Shown here: in pieces, positions 24,691 through 31,886 of the stretch
How positions within the stretch are numbered: position 1 is the stretch's first letter
Layout: each line of letters starts with the position of its first letter
NCBI GenBank assembly: GCA_947385875.1
Contig: CANDMV010000010.1
Span: forward strand, 1 to 46,656
Length of the DNA stretch: 46,656 nucleotides
DNA from: an uncultured Eubacterium sp.
GTDB taxonomy: Bacteria; Bacillota; Clostridia; Lachnospirales; Lachnospiraceae
Direction: 5' to 3'
Program-made: the position numbers and the translations under genes
Notes under the pieces: model-generated
Database searches by the model: none
What the model saw: only the letters and a program-made list of their open reading frames with translations
What the model was told of the DNA's origin: nothing

Positions 24691-25557
24691 ATGAATGAAA
24701 TCAGGCTGAAGGCTCTTGCAAAAATCAATCTTGGATTAGATGTCACCGGATGCCGGGAAGATGGATACCATACAGTCCGCATGATTATGCAGACCATTCA
24801 TCTATTTGACAGTATACAAATGGAAAAAGTGGATCAGTCCGGTATTCAGCTGACGACAAATATACATTTTCTTCCGACAGATCACCACAATATAGCCTAT
24901 AAGGCAGCTCAGATTCTGATGGATGAATTTGAAATAAAGCAGGGTATCCGTATAGACATCAAAAAATGCATTCCTGTGTCAGCTGGCATGGCAGGAGGAA
25001 GTACAGATGCAGCGGCAGTCTTATATGGAATGAATCAGTTATATGAATTAAAGCTGTCTTCAAGTCAGCTTGCAAAGCGAGCATTATCGCTGGGCGCAGA
25101 TGTGCCGTATTGTCTGATGAGGGGGACAGCGTTAGCAGAGGGCATAGGGGAGAAGCTGACAAGACTGCCTGCTGTCCCGCGGTGTCCGGTAGTCATTGCA
25201 AAGCCGGGCATTAGTGTATCGACGAAATGGGTTTATGAGAACCTGAAACTGGACAAGCAGACCGTGCATCCAAATATTGACCGTCTGATTAAGGATATTA
25301 AGATGCGGAATTTACGGAAGATGGCATCCCATATGGGAAATATTTTGGAAGGAGTTACGATCGCGGAGTATCCAGTTATTGCCCGGATAAAGGAAAATCT
25401 GATTAAAAATGGTGCGTTAAACGCTATGATGAGCGGCAGCGGACCTGCGGTATTTGCACTGTTTCAAGAGCGTGAAAAGGCAAAGGCAGCAGCGGATGCG
25501 CTGAGAGCTGAGGGAATTGCGAAGCAAATTTATGTCACTACAATTTTTAATGTATGA
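24691..25557 (+). CDS. ispE: 4-diphosphocytidyl-2-C-methyl-D-erythritol kinase
   Basis: A GHMP-family kinase of 288 residues that phosphorylates CDP-methylerythritol in the MEP pathway of isoprenoid synthesis. It starts with ALAKINLGLDVTG (substrate-binding motif 1). The ATP-binding glycine-rich loop is PVSAGMAGGSTDAAAVL, and motif 3 is MMSGSGPAVFALF. The start chosen is the ATG at 24691, preceded by TTGGAGGATG. An upstream in-frame ATG (24616) lies within the promoter. The length is normal. A palindromic repeat array begins at its stop codon and separates it from the GntR gene. Confidence 0.96.
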   Translation: MNEIRLKALAKINLGLDVTGCREDGYHTVRMIMQTIHLFDSIQMEKVDQSGIQLTTNIHFLPTDHHNIAYKAAQILMDEFEIKQGIRIDIKKCIPVSAGMAGGSTDAAAVLYGMNQLYELKLSSSQLAKRALSLGADVPYCLMRGTALAEGIGEKLTRLPAVPRCPVVIAKPGISVSTKWVYENLKLDKQTVHPNIDRLIKDIKMRNLRKMASHMGNILEGVTIAEYPVIARIKENLIKNGALNAMMSGSGPAVFALFQEREKAKAAADALRAEGIAKQIYVTTIFNV

Positions 25558-25558
25558 T

Positions 25559-25738
25559 TGTTGAAAAAATACTTTTGTATTATCAATAAAAAGAGATTAT
25601 TGAAAAAAGCTTATATTTTTCAATAAAAAAGATTATTGAAAAAAGCTTTTATTTTTCAATAAAAAAGATTATTGAAAAAAGCTTTTATTTTTCAATAAAA
25701 AAGATTATTGAAAAAAGCTTTTATTTTTCAATAATATA
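25559..25738. repeat. 36-bp tandem palindromic repeat array
   Basis: Four units start at 25595, 25631, 25667 and 25703, exactly 36 bp apart and almost identical. A fifth, degenerate unit (about 25559-25594) touches the ispE stop. Each unit contains ATTATTGAAAAA or a near match, a short AGCTTTTA loop, and TTTTTCAATAA, so each can form its own hairpin with T-rich arms. There are no spacers, so it is not a CRISPR array. The same 12-bp arms form the palindrome at 3673-3704. Possible roles are a tandem operator, multiple weak attenuators between ispE and gntR, or a selfish repeat. Confidence 0.9.
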
Positions 25739-25757
25739 TGATAAAGAGGGTTAGAAG

Positions 25758-26438
25758 ATGCCAGAAGATTTAAAGTTAAATATGAATGCATATCTGCCTC
25801 TGCGGGATGTAGTATTTAACACGCTGCGGGAAGCGATATTAAAAGGAGATTTAAAACCTGGCGAGCGGCTGATGGAGTTGCAGCTTGCTTCTAAGCTTGG
25901 TGTCAGCCGGACGCCCATCCGTGAAGCGATTCGGATGCTGGAGCAGGAAGGTCTTGCGGTCACAATTCCAAGAAGGGGCGCTGAAGTAGCGAGAATGACG
26001 GAAAAAGACATGGAAGATGTCCTGCAGATTCGTGAAGTCTTAGATAAACTGGCTGTGCAGATAGCATGTGATAAGATGACGGAGCAGCAGCTGGTGAATC
26101 TTACGCTGGCCATGAAAAATTTCGAAAATGCAATTCAGGCAGAAAATCTAAAAAAAATCATAGATTATGATGTAGAGTTTCACGATATTATATATGAAGC
26201 AACTGATAATCCCAAGCTGGTAACGCTTCTTAGCAATCTAAGAGAGCAGATTTACCGCTATCGGGTAGAATATTTAAAGGGAAAAGAAAACTATCCTATG
26301 TTAATCGAAGAACATGAGGAAATTGTCAATGCTTTAAAGCAGAAGAATAAAGAACGTGTTGCTGAAGCTATGCAGACTCATATTCGCAATCAGGCAGAAG
26401 CAGTGAAAAATATTATCTGTGGGCAGACGGAGCATTAG
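25758..26438 (+). CDS. GntR family transcriptional regulator (FCD domain)
   Basis: A 226-residue regulator of the FadR/FCD branch. The winged helix-turn-helix spans residues 12-80: LREAILKGDLKPGERLMELQ, LASKLGVSRTPIREAIRMLE, EGLAVTIPRRGAEV. The all-helical FCD ligand domain has the metal-binding pattern DVEFHDIIYEATDNPKL, EEHEEIVNAL and MQTHIRNQ. Effectors of this family are usually small organic acids or sugar acids bound through a metal. AGAGGG precedes the ATG. It follows ispE across the 36-bp array, and may act on the palindrome at the ispE promoter or on the array itself. Its effector cannot be read from sequence. Confidence 0.92.
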   Translation: MPEDLKLNMNAYLPLRDVVFNTLREAILKGDLKPGERLMELQLASKLGVSRTPIREAIRMLEQEGLAVTIPRRGAEVARMTEKDMEDVLQIREVLDKLAVQIACDKMTEQQLVNLTLAMKNFENAIQAENLKKIIDYDVEFHDIIYEATDNPKLVTLLSNLREQIYRYRVEYLKGKENYPMLIEEHEEIVNALKQKNKERVAEAMQTHIRNQAEAVKNIICGQTEH

Positions 26439-26633
26439 GGCGTGTTCGAAAAATTATTCTCGCGATCTGCACTCCTCATTTTGCGGAGAATTTATCCCGG
26501 ATTCTCCATATCATGCTCCATGGGTACAAAGTACGAAGCATATGATTTGTACATGTTCTAATATATTTTACTATTTATGGAAACAAATATTCTCAGATGC
26601 ATATGCTAATAGCAAGAGCAGAAGGGTATTTGA
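26439..26633 (+). promoter_or_regulatory. sleC upstream region with sporulation-type -10 candidate
   Basis: CATATGCTA (26600-26608) fits the sigma-E/sigma-K type -10 pattern CATAnnnTA, with AAACA (26581-26585) about 15 bases upstream, near a sigma-K-like -35. This would place the start about 20 bp before the gene. Such short motifs occur by chance in AT-rich DNA, so this is tentative. Upstream (26440-26570) is a partly palindromic stretch containing GTACAAAGTAC. Confidence 0.4.
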
Positions 26634-27520
26634 GTGTTTATGAAAAGTATATTTCAGACGCAGGCAGACACGCCTGATATGGGCAGGCTTCAGATGAGTG
26701 TAGAATCCAGAGTGAACAGGGAGCCGATTCCAGATGCCAGAATTTCTATTTCATATACGGGAGAACCGGAAAGTACATTTGAAGAATTGAGTACGAATGA
26801 GTCTGGACAGACGGAGCAGTTAGAGCTGCAGGCACCGCCGATCGACTACAGCATGGAACCGTCCGAGGGCCAGCCATATGCGCAGTATACGATACAGATT
26901 GCAGCTGAAGGCTATCAGCCTGTGACGGTTACAGGTATTCAGGTACTGCCGGATGTGACTGCTGTACAGGATGTACGGCTGCAGCCAGTCGGCTCGGCAG
27001 CAGCATGGCCGGATGATATTGTGATTCCTGCGAATACACTGTTTGGAGATTTCCCGCCGAAGATCGAAGAGGCGGAAATAAAACCTGTCCGCCAGACGGG
27101 TGAGATTGTACTTAGCAGGGTTGTCGTACCGGAATATGTCGTAGTACATGACGGAGCTCCGACAGACCAGACAGCCACAGATTACTATATCCGATATAAG
27201 GATTATATTAAAAATGTTGCATCCAGTGAAATCTATGCGACATGGCCAGATGCTACAATTCGTGCAAATGTATTGGCGATTATGTCATTTACGATGAATC
27301 GCGTATATACTGAATGGTATCGGAATAAAGGCTACAACTTTACGATCACGTCTTCGACAGCATATGACCAAAAGTGGTCATACGGCAGAAATATTTTTTC
27401 GAATATATCATTGATTGTAGATGAAATGTTCCAGAATTATCTGTCAAGACCAAATGTGAGCCAGCCGATTCTAACGCAGTACTGTGACGGACAGCGGGTA
27501 TCGTGTCCGAATTGGATGAC
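26634..27520 (+). CDS. sleC: Spore cortex-lytic enzyme SleC, 5' part (gene split by an element)
   Basis: This part encodes residues 1-296 of a SleC-type spore cortex hydrolase, which clostridia keep as a zymogen in the spore and which Csp proteases activate at germination. The first 130 residues are the propeptide-like beta domain (RLQMSVESRVNREPIPDARI, then QPYAQYTIQIAAEGYQPVTV). VVVHDGAPTDQTATDYYI leads to the SpoIID-like lytic domain with KDYIKNVASSEIYATWP, where E199 is the predicted catalytic residue, and then NVLAIMSFTMNRVYTEWYRN. The frame runs through CPNWMT and hits a TAA at 27522, where foreign sequence begins. The missing C-terminus is found intact at 30778-31164. The start is GTG at 26634 (AGAAGGG upstream), with ATG 26640 as an alternative. 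Confidence 0.93.
27514..27520 (+). other. attL core (left junction of the sleC element)
   Basis: GGATGAC occurs here and again at 30776-30782. Left of it is sleC sequence, and right of it is element sequence starting CTAACTGCGATAGCGTATGC. Recombination between the two copies restores sleC in frame. The arm GCGATAGCGTATGC (27527-27540) is the partner of the arm next to the right core. Confidence 0.88.
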
Positions 27521-27596
27521 CTAACTGCGATAGCGTATGCAGTTAGGAGGATGGAGCATTAGCATATATAGAAGAAAACGGAGGGAGTGATATACT

Positions 27597-27848
27597 TTGC
27601 AGTCTGCCGCTGTAAAATTAAATAGTCTTTTAGAAAATTTGGAAGAAGAAGATTATAATAAGGCTGTTTCATATATTGAGCTTTTAGTAAGCAGAAGAAA
27701 GGAACAAAGATCCGACAGAAAATCAGAAGAGGGTGATACAGATATTGAAGCGATTGTAGCTTCCTTGACGGGCGCTATTCCCGATTCAGGGAAATCCTTG
27801 GCAGAATACAGAAGTGAAAGGCTGAAGAAATATGAAAATTCTTATTGA
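27597..27848 (+). CDS. Antitoxin partner of a PIN-domain toxin
   Basis: An 83-residue, highly charged protein starting at TTG 27597 after GGAGGG. It begins QSAAVKLNSLLENLEEEDYN with KAVSYIELLVSRRKEQ, a helical N-terminus. The C-terminal part, including GAIPDSGKSLAEYRSERLKK, is probably the disordered toxin-binding tail. Its last 17 bases overlap the start of the PIN gene, the classic antitoxin-toxin arrangement. It is the first gene inside the element, immediately after attL. I recognise it by context and general composition rather than by a diagnostic motif. Confidence 0.75.
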   Translation: MQSAAVKLNSLLENLEEEDYNKAVSYIELLVSRRKEQRSDRKSEEGDTDIEAIVASLTGAIPDSGKSLAEYRSERLKKYENSY

Positions 27849-28242
27849 TACAAATGTTATTCTAGATGTTCTTTTAAAAAGAGAACCTTTTTACCGTGAT
27901 GGCGCAAAGGTGCTGAATTTATCAATGAGAAATGATATCAATCTATTTGTATCGGCATCTGCAATTACTGATATTTATTATATTGCTAATCAAATGCTGA
28001 GAAATAAGATGGAAATAAAAAATCTTTTGTCAAAGCTGCTGCAGGTAGTTTCAGTAGCCAGTGTTACAGAAGCTATGATTAAAAATGCGCTTGAGCTTCC
28101 ATGGAAAGATTTTGAAGATTCTGTACAGTACTCGGTTGCATTATTGCAGGAAATGGAAGGGATAGTGACACGCAATCCTGAGGATTACAAAGAAGCAGTA
28201 ATAAGTATATGGACACCGGAAGAATTGTTGTTCTATGCGTAA
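27832..28242 (+). CDS. PIN-domain toxin (VapC-like ribonuclease)
   Basis: A 136-residue PIN-domain protein. MKILIDTNVILDVLLKRE carries the first catalytic Asp (D6), ITDIYYIA contributes further acidic residues, and the C-terminal FEDSVQYSVAL has the late Asp typical of the metal-binding site. Such toxins cleave RNA, often tRNA, when the labile antitoxin is lost. The start ATG overlaps the antitoxin gene by 17 bases. In this element the pair would kill or arrest cells that lose the element during growth, while a mother cell, which dies anyway, would not be penalised. That last point is inference. Confidence 0.85.
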   Translation: MKILIDTNVILDVLLKREPFYRDGAKVLNLSMRNDINLFVSASAITDIYYIANQMLRNKMEIKNLLSKLLQVVSVASVTEAMIKNALELPWKDFEDSVQYSVALLQEMEGIVTRNPEDYKEAVISIWTPEELLFYA

Positions 28243-28286
28243 AGATTTAGAGAATTAAATCATGTTATTATTTCATTCAAGAAGAG

Positions 28287-28562
28287 GGAGTGTTAGAAAT
28301 TCTGCGTAAGTTTACCGTATAATCACATAAATCACAATGTCATGATGCTGGGGTCAAAAGGTCATCAGATGAAAAATTGTATTAATTGTTTGCAAATTGC
28401 GTGATTTTTAATTGCGTTTAAATATGCATATAACATTGTAAATCAGACTCAATTCTAATTCAATTAACACAATTTGAGCCTTCCATACCTTTTGAACCCA
28501 ACATCATGACATTTCCTATATCAGGCATTATATGAATACTTATAAGAAAATTCTGACACTCC
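28287..28562. repeat. MITE-like inverted repeat within the element
   Basis: The ends GGAGTGTTAGAA (28287-28298) and its complement TTCTGACACTCC (28551-28562) match except one base. Deeper in, AATGTCATGATG followed by TGGGGTCAAAAGGT pairs with an inverted copy near 28480-28515. The arms together extend about 90 bp each, leaving a small centre. No transposase is encoded, so it is a non-autonomous element or the two ends of a deleted insertion sequence. The family is not certain. Confidence 0.7.
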
Positions 28563-28573
28563 TTTGTATTTTG

Positions 28574-28705
28574 AGGGACTTTATACTTGAAAGAAGATCA
28601 TCGCCATATGATTCGGCTTATCATACTCTTGAATTTACAAGGGGCTTTTTACTTGAAAGAAGATCATCACCATATGATTCGGCTTGTCATACACAATGTG
28701 ATGAA
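28574..28705. repeat. 66-bp tandem duplication at the recombinase 3' end
   Basis: ACTTGAAAGAAGATCATC and CATATGATTCGGCTT occur at 28585 and again at 28651, offset by 66 bp with few differences. The second copy is the 3' end of the recombinase gene. The first, just past its stop, encodes the same tail (YDKPNHMAMIFFQV on the minus strand). It records a tandem duplication or the scar of a second recombinase gene. Confidence 0.8.
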
Positions 28706-30137
28706 TAATGCTTTTCATTGCTTCATTCTTGGTTTGTAGATCTATAGCGTCACAGGTTATGAGTTCATAGACGTTTTTGATTTGCTCTTTCATGATCGTC
28801 TGGCATTTTCCATCACATGTGCTGGGAGGCTTTAATGAGGCAATTTGCTGTTGTATCGTGTGCTGTTCCTCGCTAAGAATGCGCTTGTTTTCTTTATATT
28901 CTTCTATTGTATCAATACCATCGCGATATGCCTGCTTTACACGTTCTTCTTTTTTTGACACTTCTAAAAGACGCTGTTTTAATAGTATTGTGTTATCGGT
29001 TTTAATCAAATCTTCGTTTTTTGCAACTTTGAAGCTGATGCGGGATTGTTTGGTTGTATACGCTAAAGCTTCTAAAATTTTAGGTGTCAGTTTTTTTTCG
29101 GATATCTGATGAGAGATGGAGCATTTACCTTTTAAAACGCCATAGCATTGGAAGTTGGTGTAAGTATGCCCATAACGTTTATCTTTGCGTACCGAAACAG
29201 ATAGAGTGCGTCCGCATGTCGAACATTTAACAATTCCTGACAGCCAATGTCTGCATGTAAAAGATGGGCGCTGTTTTTTGGGACGGTACTCCGATTCATA
29301 TCTTTTTTTTGCTGCTTCAAACTGATGTTCGGAAATAATTGCTTCATGATGCCCATCAGCAATAATCCATTCAGCAGTTTTTTTGAGAGAATTATTTTCG
29401 TTATCACGCTGATTCCAGACCGTTTTACCGATATAGGTCTGGTTATGCAGAATATAGTCGATGCCGCGCCGCTCAAAAGGTTTTTTGTGTGAAGTCTGAT
29501 ATCCATGTGCATTTAGATATTTCGCAATATCAAACATACCCATGCCCTCTTCTGTGTATAAATTGAAGATCAGCTGAACTATTTTAGCTTCATCAGGAAC
29601 GATAACAGGCCCTTCTTTGTGATGAAGTATTTGGTAGCCAAGCGGCGGCCTGGCCTGGTAATTTCCCCTCATGGCGTTTTCTGTCATACCGCGGACAACT
29701 TCGCCAGAGAGACGGATGGAATAATATTCATCCATCCATTCAATGATACGTTCAATCAGCGAACCGAATGGACCTTCGGCCAATGGCTCGCTGATACTGA
29801 TTACGTCAACATGATCCCGGCGGAGCATAGATTTATACACAATCGATTCTTCCTGATTTCGGGCAAACCGGCTGAATTTCCAGACAAGGATAACATCAAA
29901 AGGATGATCTTTGCTTTTGGCATGGGCTATCATATTCTGAAATTGAGGACGTTTCTTGGCTTTTCGACCGCTGATGCCTTCTTCCATATAGATATATTGT
30001 TCGGATATCAGGATATTATTTTGAGATGCGTATTCCAGAAGTAAACGTTTTTGGGCATCAGGAGAGAGTTCATCCTGTTTTGATGTGCTTACCCGGATGT
30101 AAAGCGCACCAGATCGCATGTTAGATTTTTCTTTCAT
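28635..30137 (-). CDS. Large serine site-specific recombinase
   Basis: A 500-residue recombinase that should catalyse excision and integration of this element. The resolvase domain has ALYIRVSTSKQDELSPDAQK with nucleophile S17, then EEGISGRKAKKRPQFQNMI and ILVWKFSRFARNQEESIVY. The recombinase domain spans about 165-270. It is followed by a zinc ribbon (GIVKCSTCGRTL ... FQCYGVLKGKC) and a long coiled coil (about 375-430), as in SpoIVCA and TnpX relatives. All core motifs are present and there is no frameshift. GAGG precedes the ATG. It points back toward attL, with its 3' end next to a MITE. By analogy with sigK skin systems, it may be expressed in the sporulating mother cell. Confidence 0.95.
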   Translation of the reverse strand: MKEKSNMRSGALYIRVSTSKQDELSPDAQKRLLLEYASQNNILISEQYIYMEEGISGRKAKKRPQFQNMIAHAKSKDHPFDVILVWKFSRFARNQEESIVYKSMLRRDHVDVISISEPLAEGPFGSLIERIIEWMDEYYSIRLSGEVVRGMTENAMRGNYQARPPLGYQILHHKEGPVIVPDEAKIVQLIFNLYTEEGMGMFDIAKYLNAHGYQTSHKKPFERRGIDYILHNQTYIGKTVWNQRDNENNSLKKTAEWIIADGHHEAIISEHQFEAAKKRYESEYRPKKQRPSFTCRHWLSGIVKCSTCGRTLSVSVRKDKRYGHTYTNFQCYGVLKGKCSISHQISEKKLTPKILEALAYTTKQSRISFKVAKNEDLIKTDNTILLKQRLLEVSKKEERVKQAYRDGIDTIEEYKENKRILSEEQHTIQQQIASLKPPSTCDGKCQTIMKEQIKNVYELITCDAIDLQTKNEAMKSIIHHIVYDKPNHMVMIFFQVKSPL

Positions 30138-30427
30138 ATAGGAACCTCACATTATGGGGATGATAGGCTGGTTGAAAATGACGCGCTTCCTATTTTTGTG
30201 GCTGCGTTTATATTCATAATATAAAGAATGTTCGTGAAGTATTCTTTCGATTATTTTACTCCGTCCAGCTTATTTATAAGAGCACTCCTTCATAATTTAT
30301 TTCTGTTTATTCTAACATATTTCAAATGTGCAAAAAATATTATTAAAATCAAAGATATAAATGGAATTTAAGAATATTTTTTAGAAATAATTAAGGCTGA
30401 ATTAGATCTAGTGAAAGGAGCTGCTTA
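30138..30427. other. Divergent intergenic region inside the element
   Basis: AT-rich DNA between the recombinase and the small gene. It must hold both promoters. CATAATTTA near 30291 resembles a sporulation -10 box on the plus strand, but chance matches are likely here. No clear sigma-70 promoter was identified. Confidence 0.3.
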
Positions 30428-30613
30428 ATGGACGAGCTGAAATGGGAAGCATACCTTATTAATGGATGTGGAGGAGAAAAAATTAATATTAAGGATTTGA
30501 CAGAGGAACAAAGGAATAGATTAGACCAGCTTTTAAATGAGCAATGTGCAGAATCAGTTGTGATTAAACCGAATGCTTCATCCGGGCAGAAATTAGATTT
30601 TAGCGCTGACTGA
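30428..30613 (+). CDS. Small orphan protein of the sleC element
   Basis: A 61-residue acidic protein with a good start (AAAGGAG seven bases before the ATG). It contains EKINIKDLTEEQRNRLDQLL followed by NEQCAESVVIKPNA. I do not recognise a family and see no membrane segment. It is transcribed away from the recombinase and toward attR. Serine recombinases need a small, poorly conserved directionality factor for excision, and the C. difficile sigK skin element encodes one. This is the only unassigned gene here and therefore the best candidate, by context alone. Confidence 0.6.
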   Translation: MDELKWEAYLINGCGGEKINIKDLTEEQRNRLDQLLNEQCAESVVIKPNASSGQKLDFSAD

Positions 30614-30757
30614 TTCGCGCCAGTGCATGGCAGAATTTTGACGGTGATGTGTGAGTCCGTCGACTAGAAATTTTAACGCAGCAATAGCGTGAATCAGGTC
30701 GTAATAAAATTAATTTTTGCCTGATGGAGCACAAGAACGCTATAAAATAAATAACTA

Positions 30758-30782
30758 CATATGCTATTGCAAAAAGGATGAC
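30758..30782 (+). other. attR: element arm plus core
   Basis: CATATGCTATTGC (30758-30770), AAAAA and the core GGATGAC (30776-30782) precede the resumed sleC sequence GCAGTGGGGATCG. In the circularised element this arm would face GCGATAGCGTATGC from attL. The two arms are complementary at 11 of 13 positions and lie equally far from the central TG of the core. Confidence 0.85.
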
Positions 30783-31164
30783 GCAGTGGGGATCGAAATA
30801 TCTAGGAGATCAAGGCTATTCAGCGATAGAGATCCTGCGTTATTACTATGGAAGCAACATGTACATCAATACAGCCGAAGAAATATCAGGCATACCATCA
30901 TCATGGCCGGGAGTAGTGCTGACGATCGGTTCCTCAGGCAGTAAAGTCCGTCAGATGCAGGAGCAGCTGAATCGTATCGCGCGGGCATATCCTGCATTAC
31001 CGACGATCAGTGCGGATGGTGTATACGGCCCTGGGACACAGGAGGCAGTAGAGAAATTCCAGTCGGTTTTCGGACTGCCGGTTACTGGAGATGTTGATTT
31101 TAGAACATGGTATAAAATATCTGAGATCTATGTAGGGGTTTCACGAATCGCAGAATTGGCGTAG
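30778..31164 (+). CDS. sleC: Spore cortex-lytic enzyme SleC, 3' part
   Basis: This part encodes the last 128 residues of SleC. It resumes exactly where the 5' part stops, with MTQWGSKYLGDQGYSAIEIL and RYYYGSNMYINTAEE. The C-terminal peptidoglycan-binding domain follows: GSSGSKVRQMQEQLNRIA, SADGVYGPGTQEAVEKFQ, then DFRTWYKISEIYV. With the 5' part this makes a protein of about 422 residues, close to the usual SleC length. No plausible ribosome site precedes the ATG at 30778, so this fragment is not expected to be made alone. Without it the enzyme lacks its cortex-binding domain and the end of its lytic domain. The remainder is intact, with no frameshift, as expected for a gene still under selection. 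Confidence 0.93.
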   Translation: MTQWGSKYLGDQGYSAIEILRYYYGSNMYINTAEEISGIPSSWPGVVLTIGSSGSKVRQMQEQLNRIARAYPALPTISADGVYGPGTQEAVEKFQSVFGLPVTGDVDFRTWYKISEIYVGVSRIAELA

Positions 31165-31165
31165 T

Positions 31166-31295
31166 GGGTACTCTGCATTAACTGCAAAGCACGTAAGAAC
31201 GTGAAGATTGTGCCAAGAGGGAATCAGGTTCTTTCCCAAAGGCGAACTGTAAATGAACCGGATTCCGTTACAGTGAAGCTAAAGGCTGAACTGTA
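31166..31295 (+). repeat. Structured dispersed repeat, copy 2
   Basis: GGTACTCTGCATTAACTGC, then CACGTAAGAACGTG, GAGGGAATC, CCCAAAGGCGAAC and CCGGATTCCGTTACAG match the complement of 24430-24578, in the same order. It ends with GGCTGAACTGTAG. It begins at the sleC stop codon. Confidence 0.75.
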
Positions 31296-31501
31296 GTAAC
31301 AGTTCGGCCAAGTACTTTTCATTAACTGCAAAGTACGTAAGAAAGCGTAAATTGAGCCAAGAGCGAATCCAATCTTCACTCCGTTTCGGTCGGTTCTGAA
31401 CAAGCGCCACTGGCGCTTGGAACCCCTTCGCGGAGCGAATTTCTAATGGGTTGGATTCAGTAGCAGTTCTGTCAAAGGCTGAAACTGTTACGAACTGTAA
31501 C
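31295..31501 (+). repeat. Structured dispersed repeat, copy 3
   Basis: It starts GTAACAGTTCGGCC, then AAGTACTTTTCATTAACTGC and AAAGTACGTAAGAAAGCG, and ends GGCTGAAACTGTTACG, with the same modules as copies 1 and 2. The internal hairpin is larger, with CAAGCGCC/GGCGCTTG inside CGAATCCAA...TTGGATTC. It sits directly beside copy 2. Together with about 180 bp of AT-rich DNA it fills the gap to the next gene. Confidence 0.75.
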
Positions 31502-31683
31502 GAATATAGATAATTTTATGTTGTATTTTGAAGCTTTGTATCGTATAATGAAAATAATATACATGTTATTATTATTTTCGACATTTTTCTTCTTATAACG
31601 AAGTATACACTTTTGCTATAAAGGAGAAATTGAGCGTGGAGAATGAAAAAAGATTTAACACAAATGAAAAGGAGGCTGAGATT

Positions 31684-31869
31684 ATGCCTGCGATGGAATT
31701 AATTGAATACGAAAGAACAGAGTATATAAAAGAAATGGAGGGATATTTGCATAAATTAAAAAAAATGCCTAAGCAGGAAGCAATAAAAAAATCAAGAGAA
31801 AATTTAATAAGAAGTAATATAATACAAGAAGATGGCGAATTTACTGAGCAGTACAGAAGAAGGTACTAA
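31684..31869 (+). CDS. Small hypothetical protein upstream of a broken toxin-like gene
   Basis: A 61-residue protein (MPAMELIEYERTEYIKEMEG, then KKSRENLIRSNIIQEDGEFT) starting at the ATG after AAAAGGAGG. A longer form could begin at TTG 31630 or GTG 31636, which have their own AAAGGAG, so one of the two sites may belong to a short leader peptide. It is followed 18 bp later by a broken DUF3990-like gene, an arrangement found for small two-gene toxin-antitoxin-like loci. It has no recognisable domain. A promoter is not obvious in the AT-rich stretch before it. Confidence 0.6.
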   Translation: MPAMELIEYERTEYIKEMEGYLHKLKKMPKQEAIKKSRENLIRSNIIQEDGEFTEQYRRRY

Positions 31870-31886
31870 ACTGGATGTGATAAAAA

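Larger units (their letters stand above)
27514..30782. mobile_element. Skin-like 3.26-kb serine-recombinase element inside sleC
   Basis: The element is bounded by direct repeats GGATGAC. Excision would remove 3262 bp and join ...CPNW to MTQWGSKYLG... in frame. It carries a PIN-type toxin-antitoxin pair, a MITE-like palindrome, a complete large serine recombinase on the minus strand, and a small orphan gene. There are no phage structural or conjugation genes. This is far smaller than known sigK skin elements but has the same logic: a recombinase-bearing insert interrupting a sporulation gene, with precise restoration possible. The recombinase is intact, which favours a live, regulated element over a random disruption. 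Confidence 0.9.

Noticed and set aside
25595..25738. CRISPR array with 36-bp repeats
   Set aside because: The repeats are directly adjacent with no spacers, are AT-rich palindromes, and no cas gene is nearby.
27514..30782. Simple inactivating insertion of a transposon in sleC
   Set aside because: The core repeat, in-frame repair on excision and absence of other lesions fit a site-specific, reversible element better. It remains the null hypothesis until excision is shown.
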